Shown here: positions 40,101 to 55,100 of the stretch, piece after piece
Numbering within the stretch: position 1 is the first letter of the stretch
Layout: each line of letters opens with the position of its first letter
Program-made: the position numbers and the translations under genes
The notes under the pieces: generated by a model
Database searches by the model: none
Seen by the model: the letters and a program-made list of their open reading frames with translations, nothing else
What the model was told of the DNA's origin: nothing
Assembly: GCA_013399015.1 (NCBI GenBank)
Contig: VWZX01010538.1
Span: forward strand, 496,001 to 560,000
Origin: Galbula dea
Taxonomy: Eukaryota > Chordata > Aves > Piciformes > Galbulidae
Length of the DNA stretch: 64,000 nt
Direction: 5' to 3'

Positions 40101-43100
40101 CTCAAAATATATTCATTACAGAAAAGAAGCCTGTATAATGCACTTGAACTTTTTTTTATTTACTTGATACAGGAGTGTATACTTACCACCTTCGCTGTTA
40201 TGTCTACCAGGCAAGAAATCTCATGGCTTTAGACAAAGACAGTTTTTCAGGTATGGAAAAACTCCTGCTAATGGTGCAGAAAACACACTTGTGCAATGAA
40301 CTAGTAACTTGATTTAGCTATAGAATATCGTAAATCCTTATGGTCGGTGCATAGGTCCCAGCTACTGAAACTACCCCATAAAGGAAATCTCAGCTTCATT
40401 ATGTACGATCTAGATTTGATTAGTACTGCCCCAGAAGCTGCCAAAAAAGAAATGCTCTGAATGTTCAGCACCTGCTGCTGCTAACAAATTCTCAGTGAGG
40501 GAATGGAAATTCCAATAAGGTCTGAATTTCCCATGAACAATCCCTTCCCTGTGCTTCAGCTTCTCCTTCTAACCAAAGCCTACACAAAGTTCCTAAGCCA
40601 TCCTGCAGGAAGCTTGCACAAAAGCAAGGGTTAAGAAAGCTGAATGGCTGTTATGTCACCAACTGCCTCTCAGTGTTCAGTATTTTATATTAATTCATTA
40701 CTGAGACAAACTTGTAGGAAACAACAGTGTGCCTTACTAATAAGCATGGCTTTCGTATGTTTATACAAGTGTGCCTGTTGCCCTTTTATTTCCACCTCTT
40801 AGGTATTCCAGCAGTGTTGTATTCATTTGGCACCCTTGTAGTCAGGCTAATTCAATACTCAGATTATCAAGTATTTAATCTTTCCTAATTGGAATTACGA
40901 TTCCACTGGGAAGTCAGAGAACAAATTGAAATTGGATTGTGTAAGAATGTGACTTTACATTTCCTTTAAATAAGTTCAGCCAAAGATAAAGATTAAATGA
41001 GCAGCTTCCAATTTTCTTTTCCTATCAACCTCCAACTGTGTCTTTCTTTTTCTCCTTGTTTTAATTAATAATTGAGTAAGTGTAATGCATTTGTAAATCT
41101 GTTACAGAACAGACAGTACTATCAATATTTTAGTGCTGTTTTCTGAATTGAGGGGGGAAGCTTTGTGCAGCTGCCTGTGTATTTGGTCTTACTCCGATAT
41201 GCAGCACTTAAAAACAATACAAAGAAACAATAATAAATGCCTCTAATTTGCATATGTAGAATGCAAGATAGGTACCTGAAATGCAGTAAACACACAAACT
41301 AACACATCTATATTTTATTTTCCTCAAAGTCTAGTTTGCAGGGTTAGGCAAAGTTTCTTAAAGTCTGATCATGTTCCTAGACTGAAGCTGTTGAATCTGA
41401 AGATACCCTGTAAAATAGCCTCTAGTCCTTTGTAACTGCAATTTGTATAGGAAATGTTAATGACCATGATCAGATACTTGCTACAGAGCTCTTGATTTAA
41501 AGACCTGCCAAACACTGGGCTCAGACCATTTCAATCATTCAGCTGTTTCACAAGAACAGGTTGCTATAAATAAACCAAAGCTTGATCTGAGCAATATAGT
41601 CTGAGAGAATTTGTTATTTGGCAAGTAGTCAGAACTAGAATTATTTATTTGTGTTATTTATGAGGGTGTACAGTTGTAAATCAATGTAGACAACAAAAAA
41701 CAAAGGCTTCAAGAGGTTAGTATACTCAGTGTTTCATTTTAGCTTCAGGTTCTCTTCCTGATTTGCAAGACGTTCTATCATTTTCATTTATTACTCTGTT
41801 AATCAAGACTTGTATAAAGGAAGCTATTTAGGAATGAGATGGAATTTGCTTTATTAAATATAAATTAGGTGTATGTGTGGGCTTTTATGTAGAGTGGCTT
41901 ATAGAACTGGTAATGACAGAAGGAAGAAGAACATACTATACTTGATAAAAATTGTGTGTATTATGGCTTGATGAGGTTTTGTTTGTCTGTAACTCTGCTT
42001 TTAATCTTTGTATGGTATTTCAGATCCGTATGCTCATGTTTCTTTCCTCCATCAAAGCAAAACAACTGAGATCATTCATTCAACACTAAATCCTACATGG
42101 GACCAAACTCTCATATTTAATGAAATTGAGATCTATGGGGACCCAAAGACAGTAGCCCAAAACCCACCTAATGTTGTTATTGAACTTTTCGACAGTGACC
42201 AAGTGGTAGGTGAATGCCTTTTACCCTGATTGCTTTTTTATTTATTTATATTAACTGAGAAAAATATTAATGACTATGATTGCTATTTTCGGTTGCAGGG
42301 TAAAGATGAATTCCTTGGAAGAAGTATTTGTTCCCCCATGGTCAAGTTAATCCCAGAAGAGGACAGCACACCAAAGCTACTCTGGTATCCTGTAATAAAT
42401 AATGGCAAAGCTAGTGGAGACATTCTTTTTGCTGCAGAACTTATTTTGAGGGACAAGGTATATATTTCTTAGATATGTTTTTTTTGTCTGGATATGTAAT
42501 ATGATATATATCCTTTCACAGTGAGTCATAATGTTGTCTTAATGCTTGTATTTAATTTCAGGAAGATAAGAGAAACTAATACTGATGTTTGTGTCTTCAT
42601 AGGGTGGTGCCAACCTTCCAATTCTTCCGTCACAAAGAGCACCAAAGCTTTACATGGTACCTCAGGGAATCAGACCAGTAGTTCAACTCACTGCTGTTGA
42701 GGTATGATTTATTCTTAAACTAACCGAACACAAGCACAGTCATCTCATCATCAAGATAATAAATTTGTGTATTTGTTTCAAGGAAAAAAAAAACATAGTG
42801 AGAAATAAGAGGAATTTTTTCTTTAAGTGTTTTTGAGTTTCATTTTTTCCATTAACCTTCCTAGAACAACTGCCTTGAAATATTTTGCCAGTCACATTTT
42901 ATTATTGAAAATCCTTAATTTCTTCTTTCATACTTTTTGAGTATCATTAAGCATAGTGACATCTCTCCCACTTTTACATATATTGGATTTTATTTTACAG
43001 ATCCTGGCTTGGGGGTTGCGGAACATGAAAAACTACCAACTGGCACCTGTTATTTCACCAAGTCTCATTGTGGAATGTGGAGGTGAAATGGTGGAATCTG

Positions 43101-46100
43101 TGGTGATCAAAAACCTCAAAAAGACTCCAAATTTTCCATCTTCTGTTCTCTTCATGAAAGTTGTACGTTGTAAAAACTATATACCAGCTATCTACAGTAG
43201 AATCAGTTATCCCATATTTTTAAAGGTCAATGATTTGTTGTGCAAGAATGAACAGAAAAACTTGCACAGCCTTTTTTTGACTTATAAGCAATTTACTGGG
43301 CCTGAAAATTCTAATAAAGATTATGTATGCATGTCTGTATAGTCATTGATAAATTATACGAGTTTATATACACAATCCAGTGCGGTATTTTTATATCTAT
43401 TTGAACAGACATCAATTTACCTGTAGTTGTGTGGCCGGTTTCCTACTGCTTGGACAGGAGCTGTGCAAGAGTCAAGAGAAGTCAGATTTGAGACAATTAA
43501 AATTATTTTTCCTGACTTCTACTGCATCATAATAAAGGTTTAGACATTCACCATGCAGCCACAGAGCATAGTAGTTCAGTATTAAAAGAGTGAAATAACA
43601 GCTGTCATTCAGGTGGGAAATTTTTATTATTCATTTTCCTTCTGTTTGCATTCTAAACAAACTCTTACCCTTTCATTTTTAGCTTTTGCCAAAAGAGGAG
43701 CTGTACAGTCCATCCCTTGTTATTAAAGTAGTAGACCACAGACCATTTGGACGGAAGCCAATCGTGGGACAGTGTACTATTGATTTACTGGAAAGCTTTC
43801 GCTGTGACCCCTACACTACTACAGAAGATATTGCACCGCAACTGAAAGGTAGACAGCTGGAAATTAGAAGTTCTGCTTTCTACTGAGATGCTAGAGTAAC
43901 CTATCTTCAGTGTTTACTCTGCATACTGCACTGGTGAATAGCCATCTCATGCTCTGTGCTTACTTAGAGATAATGTTCTGAAAGAAAATACCTAACTCAG
44001 ATTATTAATTAGTGCGATATTCTGTAAAGCAGTAAGAGGACAGAATGCAGCATTAAGTCCGCTCTCAGACTTCAGTGTGCTGGTTACACTTACTGTACCA
44101 GCTTGGAATTCAACTACCTGCAGATTATCCCTGCACTAAGAACCAATATAATGATCCAGTATTTCAACAAAAATGCTCTGAACACAATTCTGATATTTTC
44201 CTCAATATTTTTTCCAAATTTTACTGTTTTTTAAATTCTTTATATTTGAGAAATGTTTGCATAGCCTGCACAGAAATGTATTGTGTATTTTTAGCACAAA
44301 ATGGCAAATAATTGCTTTCTTTAGTTAAATATATAGCCAATTAATTATTTTACATCTTCTGTAACTGTTTGGAGTTCAAATTTGATGAAACTGTTTACCA
44401 AGATATTTTTTCCTACACCATATTGCCTTAATAAAATCTTTGGCTTACAGTTAGTCTACTCTCTGCTGCACCTCGCCAGGATACAGTAATTGAAATGGAA
44501 GATGCACAGCCACTGCTAGCAGCTCAGGTAATCTTTGAAATTTGATGCTTGACTTCTTTCTGAGAAACTATCTAGACAGCAAAACTGTCAGAAACAAAGT
44601 TACTTTGTGACAGGAAAGCAAAGGAAATATGTTTATAGGTTTAACTTCTATTTCCATACATTAAGTATCAAACTCTAGCTTTCTTTGCATGGTAAAGTTC
44701 ACCCAGTAGCTTAAGAATGAATTCACTCATTCAATTGCTGCTGAAGGCATATGATAGAACATTACCTAGCTGTCCACTGGTGATGGTTAGAGCAGCGTGA
44801 TCTTGCACAGACTGAATGGTTCTAAATAAAGCAGCTACAAGTAGGTGTATGCTTTGGTGGGTACAGAATCAAAGCCATGGTAACAGAGACCATCAGACAT
44901 TCATTTTATGACAGTTGTGGCTTTGCCTCTCTTACCATGAAGACATCCAAAACTGATACCTCTGAAAATTTCTTCTGTGCTTTTCTTTCCTTTTCTGCTG
45001 TGTCTTGTGAATCGCTCTACTGCTCTGATTCTTTCAGGACCACCACAAAACAATTTTACTTTTCAGGTAAAAATAGTAATTCAGCTAGCAGAATTTTACT
45101 TGAGTTGAAATATGACTGAAGATGAATTCCAGACAATACATTTTCATGGAAAAATTTTAAATTAATTTAGGACTGTGAAGTGTCCTCTTTACCTAAAAGA
45201 TGTTTTCATAAATTTCAGTGGTGAGCATCAGTGTGTTGTGTTAGTGGTTGGACTCGGTGATCTTGGAGGTCTTTTCCAACCATAACTATTCTGTGATTAT
45301 TTGAAGGGAAGTGGAAAAGTGATGGCCTTTAATAATGTAAATTTGCAGGCTCTTCACTTGTAACTTAGGTTTTTCAAGAATGTAGAATTTTAAATTTTGT
45401 TACAGAGGTCCCAGAGTAAATACTACTGAAGGTCAACTTTCAAACTCTCACTGCTGTTTAAATATCTTATGGATTGCACTGTTCTTCCTTCATTTCTCCT
45501 TCTGTATCTTAATATCACAGTATTCAGACTCTAAGTATCTCAAAGACCATGTTCTTGTCTGTCTTTATCATCTGAGTAAATTGTACTTAATATTTAATTG
45601 AGGACAGGCACTGACTTTCATCTGAATTTGCCCTTCTGTTCTAATATAAATGCTTTGTAGGGTCCAGAGAATTTTTATTTGCTTTAAAAATTTTTGGAGA
45701 GAAAAAAAAGAAAACATAGCCCTTTGAACTCACTGGCAAAATTGACTGAATTTATGTAGTTGATTTCAACTATAAGAGGAACAATTTTAAGTGCTACATA
45801 AGATGAAACCCAGTTTCTTTTAGAGTTTGACATCATCCAAGCAAAATGTATTATAACACTAGATAGAGTGGTAGCATCCATGTGAGAGAGGAAAGAATAT
45901 GCAAAACTGCTTCATTGAAATAAGTACAACTATGGAAAGTGTGATATGCAGCCAGCACCCTGAGGACACAAAATGGCAAAATTTCATCAATTACATTCCA
46001 ATTTCCAGTGTTTAAGCAGTATGTCAACAGCACTCAGCAAAATGGCTTCTCCAACAACAGTGCATGTATGTATGTATGTACCAAACTAATGCATGGAGAT

Positions 46101-49100
46101 GACCATAATGGGGGTGGATGGGGGAAAAATGTTAATGCCATGTGGTCATGAGGCTATACTTCTCTTGACAATTATTCCATAGAGAGATTTTGGAGGAGAT
46201 GATGCTCATAAATCTAGTATGATTAGTTACAAATATTAAGGTATCATTCTTCTGAAAGTCTTGCTATGCGTGTACAGTGTGTATGAACTACTAAAAACTT
46301 ATCTTATTTGGAATCTATGTACTAAAAGTACCAAAATCAACAAGAAATATTTAATCACACTATTAATATTTAAACTTTGTTTAAAAGCCTACCTTCAGGA
46401 GCATAAAGGAATTTTACAGTAAATAAAATTCTAACTCTAACTTTTCTAGGGATCTAATAGTTCAGTGTTAGTGTTTTGAAAACGTAATGTATAACAATCT
46501 AGAGTGAAGTCACTGGGTACATTAAAAAAAGGACAGTAACTGTTACATGATCTGTACCATGTGAATATCTCACTCCAAAATCTCAAATTTGTCATATGGC
46601 ATTTTATTCTGCGTTTTGGCATTCTGTGAGCACATCCTGCTTACCAGTTTTAGTAACAATATTTAAGTATTGAAGACTCATTATTTGCTTTGGAAATTTT
46701 TAAAGAAGGTCTTGAAGTTTTGGTTTTTTTCTCTTAACCTCTTCTTCCTAAAGCTACCAAGTGCATTATTTGAAGAGATATTTGAAGGTATATCAAGGGA
46801 AACAAACCCCAAACCCACAAACCCTAATTTAAACTCTTCCAACATTATGCTTTGATGAAAGCTTTAAATTGGGAGCTTTAATTATTGCATAATTATACCA
46901 GCTACCCTTCATGTTGTCAACATTACAAACCACTGCTTAAACAAAGTCAAATTTAAATACAGAAAAGTATTCAAAATTATCTCATGAATTCTGCCTGTAA
47001 GGTTTGCAAATTATTAATGATATGGTTTCTGACAATAAATAATTCCAGTTGCCTTTAGAAAATCTGACAGTCTTCTGCAAATCTGAAATAAAATATGCTA
47101 TATTCTGATTTGAGGTTAGACTATAATACAGTAGACCTGAATAACCCAGCAAGATAATGACTTACAGGACAGAAATGGGAGTAAATGAGTATAATACACC
47201 AGACTGATGTCCTGACCCACTGATGCACTTGGCTTGTCTTCATAAAATGTTTTGCATATTTCTTCTGCTTTGCACAAAAATTTAGAGATTATGCCTTTGA
47301 AATAAAACACAAAGTACTAGCACAAACCACACTTGCTAATCATAGCTTCCAAATGGGAATGCATGGTGCTTGCTCTTAATGAACTATGGGGTCATAATTA
47401 CTCTGTCTGTGATTTCAAAGGTGAAGCATTTTGGATTGTGCAGATTCTCCTGACACTTACACAGATAAATCTATAGACACATATACTGGTTGTTACTATA
47501 CTTTGTAATTCTTCATGGTTTTTTTCAGACTCCTGAAAATCCACAGCCTGTAAAGAACTGAAAAACGATAGTAGAAGGAAAAGGGAAAAGGCTGTTAAGC
47601 ATTAGCAAATTGCTTTATAAAGAAGTCAATATTCAAAAAGGGAAAAAAACCACTTGAATTTTATGTATGTGAAATTGTTTGGTAAAGAATCTCTAGAATA
47701 GATGCAGTTATTGTAAGTGCTCTTAAGAAGACTTTGCATGTGAAGTAAATCAGATCCAGTGCTTTCTGCAGCCGCAGATAAAAGCAGGGACTGATGCTAC
47801 TGTGGAAATCAATAAATAGAATCCAGAGAGTTCCACTTCAGTGTTACAATAAGAAAACTAAGTTTCTCTCATTTTTGCTTAGCTATGTGCAGACCAAAGT
47901 ACAGGGTGATTATGTCTTATAGTCCTAAAAGCTTGTGTTAAAAGTTTTATGTGTATGCTACAGTTTAGTATCTAGGACATACTGACAGCAGGAAAAGAAA
48001 AAACCCTACATGGTGTGTGAATATTCTTCAAAAGTATTTATAAATTATTGATGTTAGTAACTTACTTAACATACATACTGTATACAAAAGCCTAAGCTTT
48101 TAAAGCTATTTAACTGTATAAAATTCTACAAATTGTATCTTTACCATTGTTTTTATTTTGCTCCTCTTTTATGAATTGATCCTCGTGAGCAGCTTACAGA
48201 AAAGGTAAGGTATCCTACTTTTAAAAATCTACCCATTGCTTTCTTGTAAATGAGCTAGAGCTCCAGTTGAAAATCAGTATATTGATACTGTCTCTTAAAT
48301 TAGCATTCTAGACATGTGCATGAGAACAGTAATCTCTGAAAATGTTTGACATAAAACTTACAAGCAACTTGTAACATGGTAAATTTAGGAAAAATATGCA
48401 AGACTGAAATAATAGACTTGAAGAGAAATACAATTATAGACTTGAAAAGACTGAAATGATAGCCGATAGACTGAAAATAGCACTCTGTTGAGTAAAGATT
48501 ATGAGACTAAAGAAATAGAAATATAAAAAATGCTATAGAAATACTGCCTCATCTAGAGTTTCATGAGAACTATTATTTTTAAGGGAGCAAAGACTAACTG
48601 CTCCTTCTTTTTGACTGCATTTGGTAAACATTAAGGTAGATCTCTAACTGCAAGATTTTGTCATGATGCAGCCAATCTGCACTGGTTTTAATGGAATAAT
48701 GTATGCTTAGAAGAGCTACAGGTCTGTCCCAGTGTTATTATAAGGCAAGAGTTTTGCACTGAATAGCAATGCTGAAAGCAAACTAGCACGTTTATCCCTC
48801 AGGAAAATGTTTTCAACATGTTTGCTGTCATTTTTAGTGTCATGCAATTCCTATAATGAATACCAGGTATGATAGTATTTTTCCTTAACAGCTGGAACAA
48901 TGACCCTACCGGCTAAGTGTACATTCACTTCCTCTGACTTACTTAAGTAATCTAGAACTTCAGTGGCTAGGCTGTGCAACACTGCCAGAAGAGGGGGGAG
49001 AGAACTATATACACCTCCATAAATCAGTCCTTTGAGACAGGTATCTAGATACCAGTAATTGTTTTCTTGGAGATGGCTGGCTGTTGACTATCAATGCAGC

Positions 49101-52100
49101 TGGATTTTAGACCAGATACCTAAACAGGGGTAAGCAAAATTCCATCTTTTTAGCCTTAATATTTACTTTCTAGTTGTTCCCTTTTACTGCTGTACAGCAT
49201 GCTATAAAAGAGGCTCTGTTTCCCAAATAAAGACTTTTTAATTTGCTTTTCTTTAAGGAGGAAGAAATTGTTGATTGGTGGAGTAAATTTTATGCTTCGG
49301 TAGGAGAACATGAAAAATGTGGACAGTATATTAAAAAAGGATATGACACTTTAAAGGTATTGCTCAGGATAAAATAAATTAACATATCTCTATATTTATA
49401 GACACAAAACCTTGTCAGTGCTCTGTCCTTTTTCTTTCAAAATGCTTCTCAAAATTTAAGCTCAAAACCCTGTTAGAGCTGTGTCTTTTTTGATTTAAAA
49501 TGCTCCTCAAAATTTAACTGTGCAAGATTTCCTGTCAAGATCCATTGCAGTTTTAAAAATATATCAAAGATACAAGACACTTACCACTGCCACAATGGTG
49601 GTGCTGAGGTGTATGATAATCTCTTAACTGGATTTTTTTCAATTTGGTTTGGTTTTGTTTTTAAGGTGTATGACTGTGAATTGGAAAAAGTGCCTGAATT
49701 TAATAGCTTGACAGACTTCTGTGATACATTTAAACTATATAGAGGCAAATCTGAGGAGAGTGATGATCCATCAGTGGTCGGGGAATTCAAGGTAAACTTT
49801 AAATAATGGGCAACAACCAAGTGCTAGATGCAGTCTTTTGTATGTAAGTATTTATCACTGAAGTGAGTCTACATGCAAGCATCATACTCAGCTTAAATAT
49901 GGGTGCATGTGTTAATAGGGGCAACAGATGCTCGTCAGTATTTGGGGAAAGGCCTTTCTTTTTCAAGCAGGTACAACTACACATTGCTCACACTAAATGT
50001 GATACATGTTAATTTAAAAAGAACTGTCATTCCTTCTACTGTGATCTTCCCTCATACCTGTGTTATAGAACCTTCCCAGAAAACCTCTTGAACAGAGCTA
50101 AAATTTCACCTGCAGATGTTCTGAGCGAAGTATATTTATAGAATGAATTTGGAAAAGCTATTTGGTACTATTTCTGTGACTCTGTCTATGACTTTTAAGG
50201 CTTAAAATGATGTTAACATAGTATATAAAAAAACCAAAATGAAAACCCCAAGCCCCAACCATTAAATGATGCTTTTGGAGAGATAAACAAATGTGAAGTA
50301 TATGTCACGTATTCTTACCTGGCGTAAATTGAGTAATTGTGTTGAAATCAAAAGAGCTTCACTGATTTAAATTGGCTAAGGATAAAACCTTGCTTCTGTA
50401 GTAAATCTTATCCAAAATCCAGGACTTCTAAGTGACTGTGGATCAAGGTACAATTTTGCTCTTTCTATACAGAACAGAGTGTGCATGTGTAAGATAAGTA
50501 AGAAAAACGAAACCTAGCAGATTGATCTTTCTACATTTACCTTATTAGTCTTTATGTTATTTTTTAGGGATCCTTTAAAATCTATGCCCTACCTGATGAC
50601 CCCACTATTCCTGCTCCTCCTCGCCAGTTCCGTGAGCTACCAGACAGTGGGCCTCAGGAATGTATTGTGCGAATTTATATTGTTCGAGCTTTGCAGCTTC
50701 AACCCCAGGATAATAATGGGCTGGTGAGTCTTTTTGCTTTTGGAATGTTTGTGAGCTAACTCTGCTGCAGTATATTTTAAATAAAGTTAGTCTTGATAAC
50801 TCTTTCTGAATAATATTTTTTTTCTTATTTTAAATAGTGTGATCCTTATATAAAAATATCCCTAAGTAAAAAAGTAATTGAAGACAGAGATAATTATGTG
50901 CCTAATACTCTCAACCCAATTTTTGGCAGGTAACAAACTTTTTTGTATTTTAAATGTATTGTATTTTTAAATGTTTTCCTATTTTTTAAGATAAACTATT
51001 ATTTGAAATATCCAATGCTCTATTCATAGTTATATACTGACAGTTAATTGTGAGTAGAGTTGCATAAGGCATTTCCCATTGAGATCACTGGACAACACAG
51101 GTGTTTGAGGAGTCTATGCATTTTCTGTGTTACGTAGGTAAATTGCACAGAGTCAAGCCACACTATTATGCATACAAGAATAACAAAATAAGCTTTTAGA
51201 ATATGGAAAAAGTTTTAATTCTGTAAACAACTTGGATGTAATGAGTAATCAGCTTAACAGGTATTCACAGTACACTGGTCTTTCCTTCAAAGGCTAATGA
51301 TATCTTTGAAATATATGAATAGAAAAATACTAATTAGGAATGGAGAGGTTACATCATCTTTATGATGAAATCTTACTTACTTACTTATGGTCTGGTTTGC
51401 TGTACAGACTTAGAGGAGGATTTTGATAAATTAGAAAGTTAGGAGAGGAGGACCAGAAGGATTACAGAGTTCGGATGACATGCTACAGGGTTTCAGTTGT
51501 TCAAATTATGCAAAGAAATAGCCAGCAAACATACTTGATTACACAGAGTGCCCTCAAAATTCCAGGTTTTTTGCAGAATTATTCTGGAATTCAAAGTTTA
51601 AAAGTTAGACTAAAAATAAAAATAAAAAAAAAAAGATGCAGAGAATAATTAACCATGGAATACTTTACCTTGGGGGTAATGGATTTAGCAGCAGTAGAAA
51701 CCTTGAAAGTCAAATTCTGGGAAATTTTTTTAGAAAATCACAGTCTATTTTGTGTAGGACAGCTAGATGACAGAATAATCTCTTGTAGTCATAGAAGCTA
51801 AATATCTAGACTGTATCTTTTAAGGTTCCACCTGTGTTTGTATTGTGGTAAAAAAAAGGTAAAAGTTTCTAATCATACAGAAGCTATGGATTGAACACCC
51901 ATCCTTTTTACAGAGTGGCTGGCAGAGCCACACTAGTTTCTCTTCCAGTCCCAATTCAAACTGCTGCACATCTAAGTAATACAGTGTGCAGAAAGGATGT
52001 TATATCCACAGAAGTACTAATGGAATTATTAAAAACAGGGAAAAAAATTAGAAAAAAAAAATAAATTGGAGCATGAGTGGCAACTCCTGCTTGATTTATC

Positions 52101-55100
52101 AGCACTGGAAGCATCCCTTTAATATCTTGTAAAGCCTATTGATCAAAATAAACCTAAAAAGTAAGGGCTTTAAGTTTTTTTTAATGTTTAAAAATAAAAA
52201 GTATTGCTCAAAAGAGCAATAACATTAACTGGACATTTTTATGTTTAGAATGTATGAACTCAGCTGCTTCTTGCCTCAAGAAAAGGATCTGAAAATTTCA
52301 GTCTATGACTATGACACACTGACTCGTGATGAAAAAGTGGGTGAAACCATAATTGATCTTGAGAATAGATTCCTTTCTCGTTATGGAGCTCACTGTGGCA
52401 TCCCACAACAGTATTGCATGTAAGTCATTTTGTCTGTTCCAGATTTTAATCTGTAAGATCTAGTATCCAGTTTTTGAAAAAATCTGGGCTTCCTTCATCT
52501 TAATTATATGGTTAAAATACAATGGTATGGTGTCTCATGGGTGTTTGTTGTGCTTGCTCTCTCATCTGAATGCCAAGTTAAGCTGCAAAGACTTCAGAAA
52601 AGCCTTGGCTGAAAACCACAACGTTAAACATTTTAGTATTCTCTTTATATGGTAATGTGTGTTTTTTTCTGTCCAGAGAACACACACTTAATAGCATGTT
52701 CTAACCTATTCATGGAAATAAATATGGAGAAATCTGTTAGTGTAAATTATTTTGATATGTAAAGAAAAAAAATCACTCTCTTGGAAGGTAATTGAGCTGG
52801 TACAAAATTATGTCACTGTATCAACTCAAGTGGCCTCAATCTAGGCAGTTACAGTGCTGCCCCTTTCTGAATTAGTTTAATAAATACATTTTACATGATG
52901 TGTAAATGCCCTGAATGATGAATAATTTTGTGATTGTGTTTCTGTTGCTTTCCTAAAAGTTCAGGTGTGAATGCCTGGCGTGATCAACTAAAACCAACCC
53001 AGTTATTGCAAAACGTAGCCAGGGTTAAAGGCTATGCTCCTCCCATCCTCTCTGAGAATGGCAGAAAGATTAATTATGGGGGACGAGACTATACTTTGGA
53101 GGAAGCTGGTGAGCTTGTCCACTTATTTTATGGTTTTGTTTTAAGTTCTTATTGATACAAATATAAAACATTTATTTATGGAAAATAAGGAAAAAAATAT
53201 TTTTTTAAATGCCAAGTACAGTTTTCTTCTCAATTTTAAATATTTGGTTTTAAATTTTTTAAATCCTCAAGTGCAAATTCTGGTTCATGAGCCTCTGGGG
53301 TTTTTTCCACTTATTTCAGAAGCTAACAAAATTTTGCATCAACATCTTGGTCCAAGTGAAGAGCGGCTAGCCCTTCACATCCTCAGAAGCCAGGGTTTGG
53401 TACCTGAACATGTGGAGACTAGAACCTTATACAGCACCTTCCAGCCCAACATCTCCCAGGTACTATAATTTCTGTACAAGGTCCAGAGGTGCTAGTTTAA
53501 ACACAAAGTCTTATATTAGACCTCTCTGTTAGAGAAGAACAAAGGCTAACATTTGTTTTCTAGTATTTACTAACTTAGCAGCTGTTTTTTTAAGAAAGTT
53601 TCTGCAGCAACCAGAAAAATTATCTACAAAAATGAAGGGGCTTGCATTTGTAATAGAGTATAAAATCTGCAGTGATTGCCTTACTTCAGAGTCTACTTAA
53701 GGGGACAGACCATCTGCACTAGGCCACCAGTGGCAAACTATCACCCACATGTATGACACTGTACTTTATATCAGCTTTGAGAGAAGGTAAATTTGGACCT
53801 ACAGAATAGGAACTATTTAGGCACCTAATTTGCAGCAGTTGAATTCGCTAGGAATTGACATGCCTACTGTCTTCTGAATTCTTGGCATTGTTCACTTGAA
53901 GAAGTGTACATAGCATGAGAGCTTGGGCTTGCTCCTGTCTGAAGCTCTGCTCTGTGGCTAAAACTGGTACATCAATAAGCAATTCCACAGAATTACCATG
54001 GCAAAGCTGTATGCAACAAACAGACCTTCATTCATTTTCTCCAATGCTACAGGGAAAGCTGCAGATGTGGGTTGATGTTTTCCCCAAAAGCTTAGGACCA
54101 CCAGGCCCTCCCTTCAACATCACTCCCCGAAAAGCCAAGAAGTGAGTATGTGTATATACTACAGACCACCTGGCAGCCCTGACAAAGGCAATTCAATTCT
54201 CTTTCCTCAAATATCTTCTGTCTTAGGTATATCTTGAGGGTGATTGTCTGGAACACCAAAGATGTCCTTCTGGACGAAAAGAGCATCACAGGGGAAGAAA
54301 TGAGTGACATTTACGTGAAAGGGTAGGAGCACTCTGTCATGGAACACTTACAACTAAATGATGATCAGGATGTTCAGGGAATTCATAGACTGTGGGTTCC
54401 AAAGATTATTTGATTCAGTTAAATAAATGCATGCTATGGCCTCTGAAATAGTGCTAACCTCAGGAGAATTATGAGATAAAGCATGACCAGTTAATTTGCA
54501 GTGAAATATCCCAGAAGTTCATCTCTTGAGATGGGAAGCAACTAAAAAGACAGGGAGTTACCTTTGGTGCTACATAACTTGGATTCTTATTTTTTACATT
54601 TCTTAGAGTAAAAAATTCCTTAGAAATCAGAAAAATATACTGCTGGGCTATTGATCTAATTTTGCCTTAAAAAGAAATTTAGAAAAACCCCACGAATAGG
54701 TCACCACAGATACAGTACTGGTCTTAGCAGATCAAAAATTCAGTTCAGATGTTCCTATTTACAGTGCCAAAGCAAGCACCAGTTTGCAGTCTCTCGGCAA
54801 ACACCAGCCACATTTCTCTGTATTTTCAGGTGGATGCCTGGTAATGAAGAAAATAAGCAGAAAACTGATGTTCACTACCGATCATTGGACGGTGAAGGAA
54901 ACTTTAACTGGAGATTTGTTTTTCCTTTTGACTATCTCCCAGCAGAGCAACTCTGTGTAGTTTCCAAAAAGGTAAGTATTTCTGAAGATTTCATTACTTA
55001 GGTTGCAGATTGTAATTAGCCTGGTAATTTTGTATCTACATATTGAAAGGGACAGTTTGGCTGAGTTCTGCATAGTTTTCTCGAACAGCTTTTGTGAACA

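Larger units (their letters stand above)
44528..48192. other. MYOF intron 38 (largest complete intron in the window)
   Basis: About 3.7 kb in the C2E-C2F linker. Contains a CR1 tail (45221-45297), a (TGTA)n repeat (46064-46080) and a candidate alternative exon (47529-47549). Confidence 0.8.

Noticed and set aside
43163..43342. Open frame continuing past exon 36 for about 60 codons
   Set aside because: Homology stops at FMKV exactly at a GTACGT donor and resumes in exon 37; the extension has no ferlin similarity and is intron read-through.
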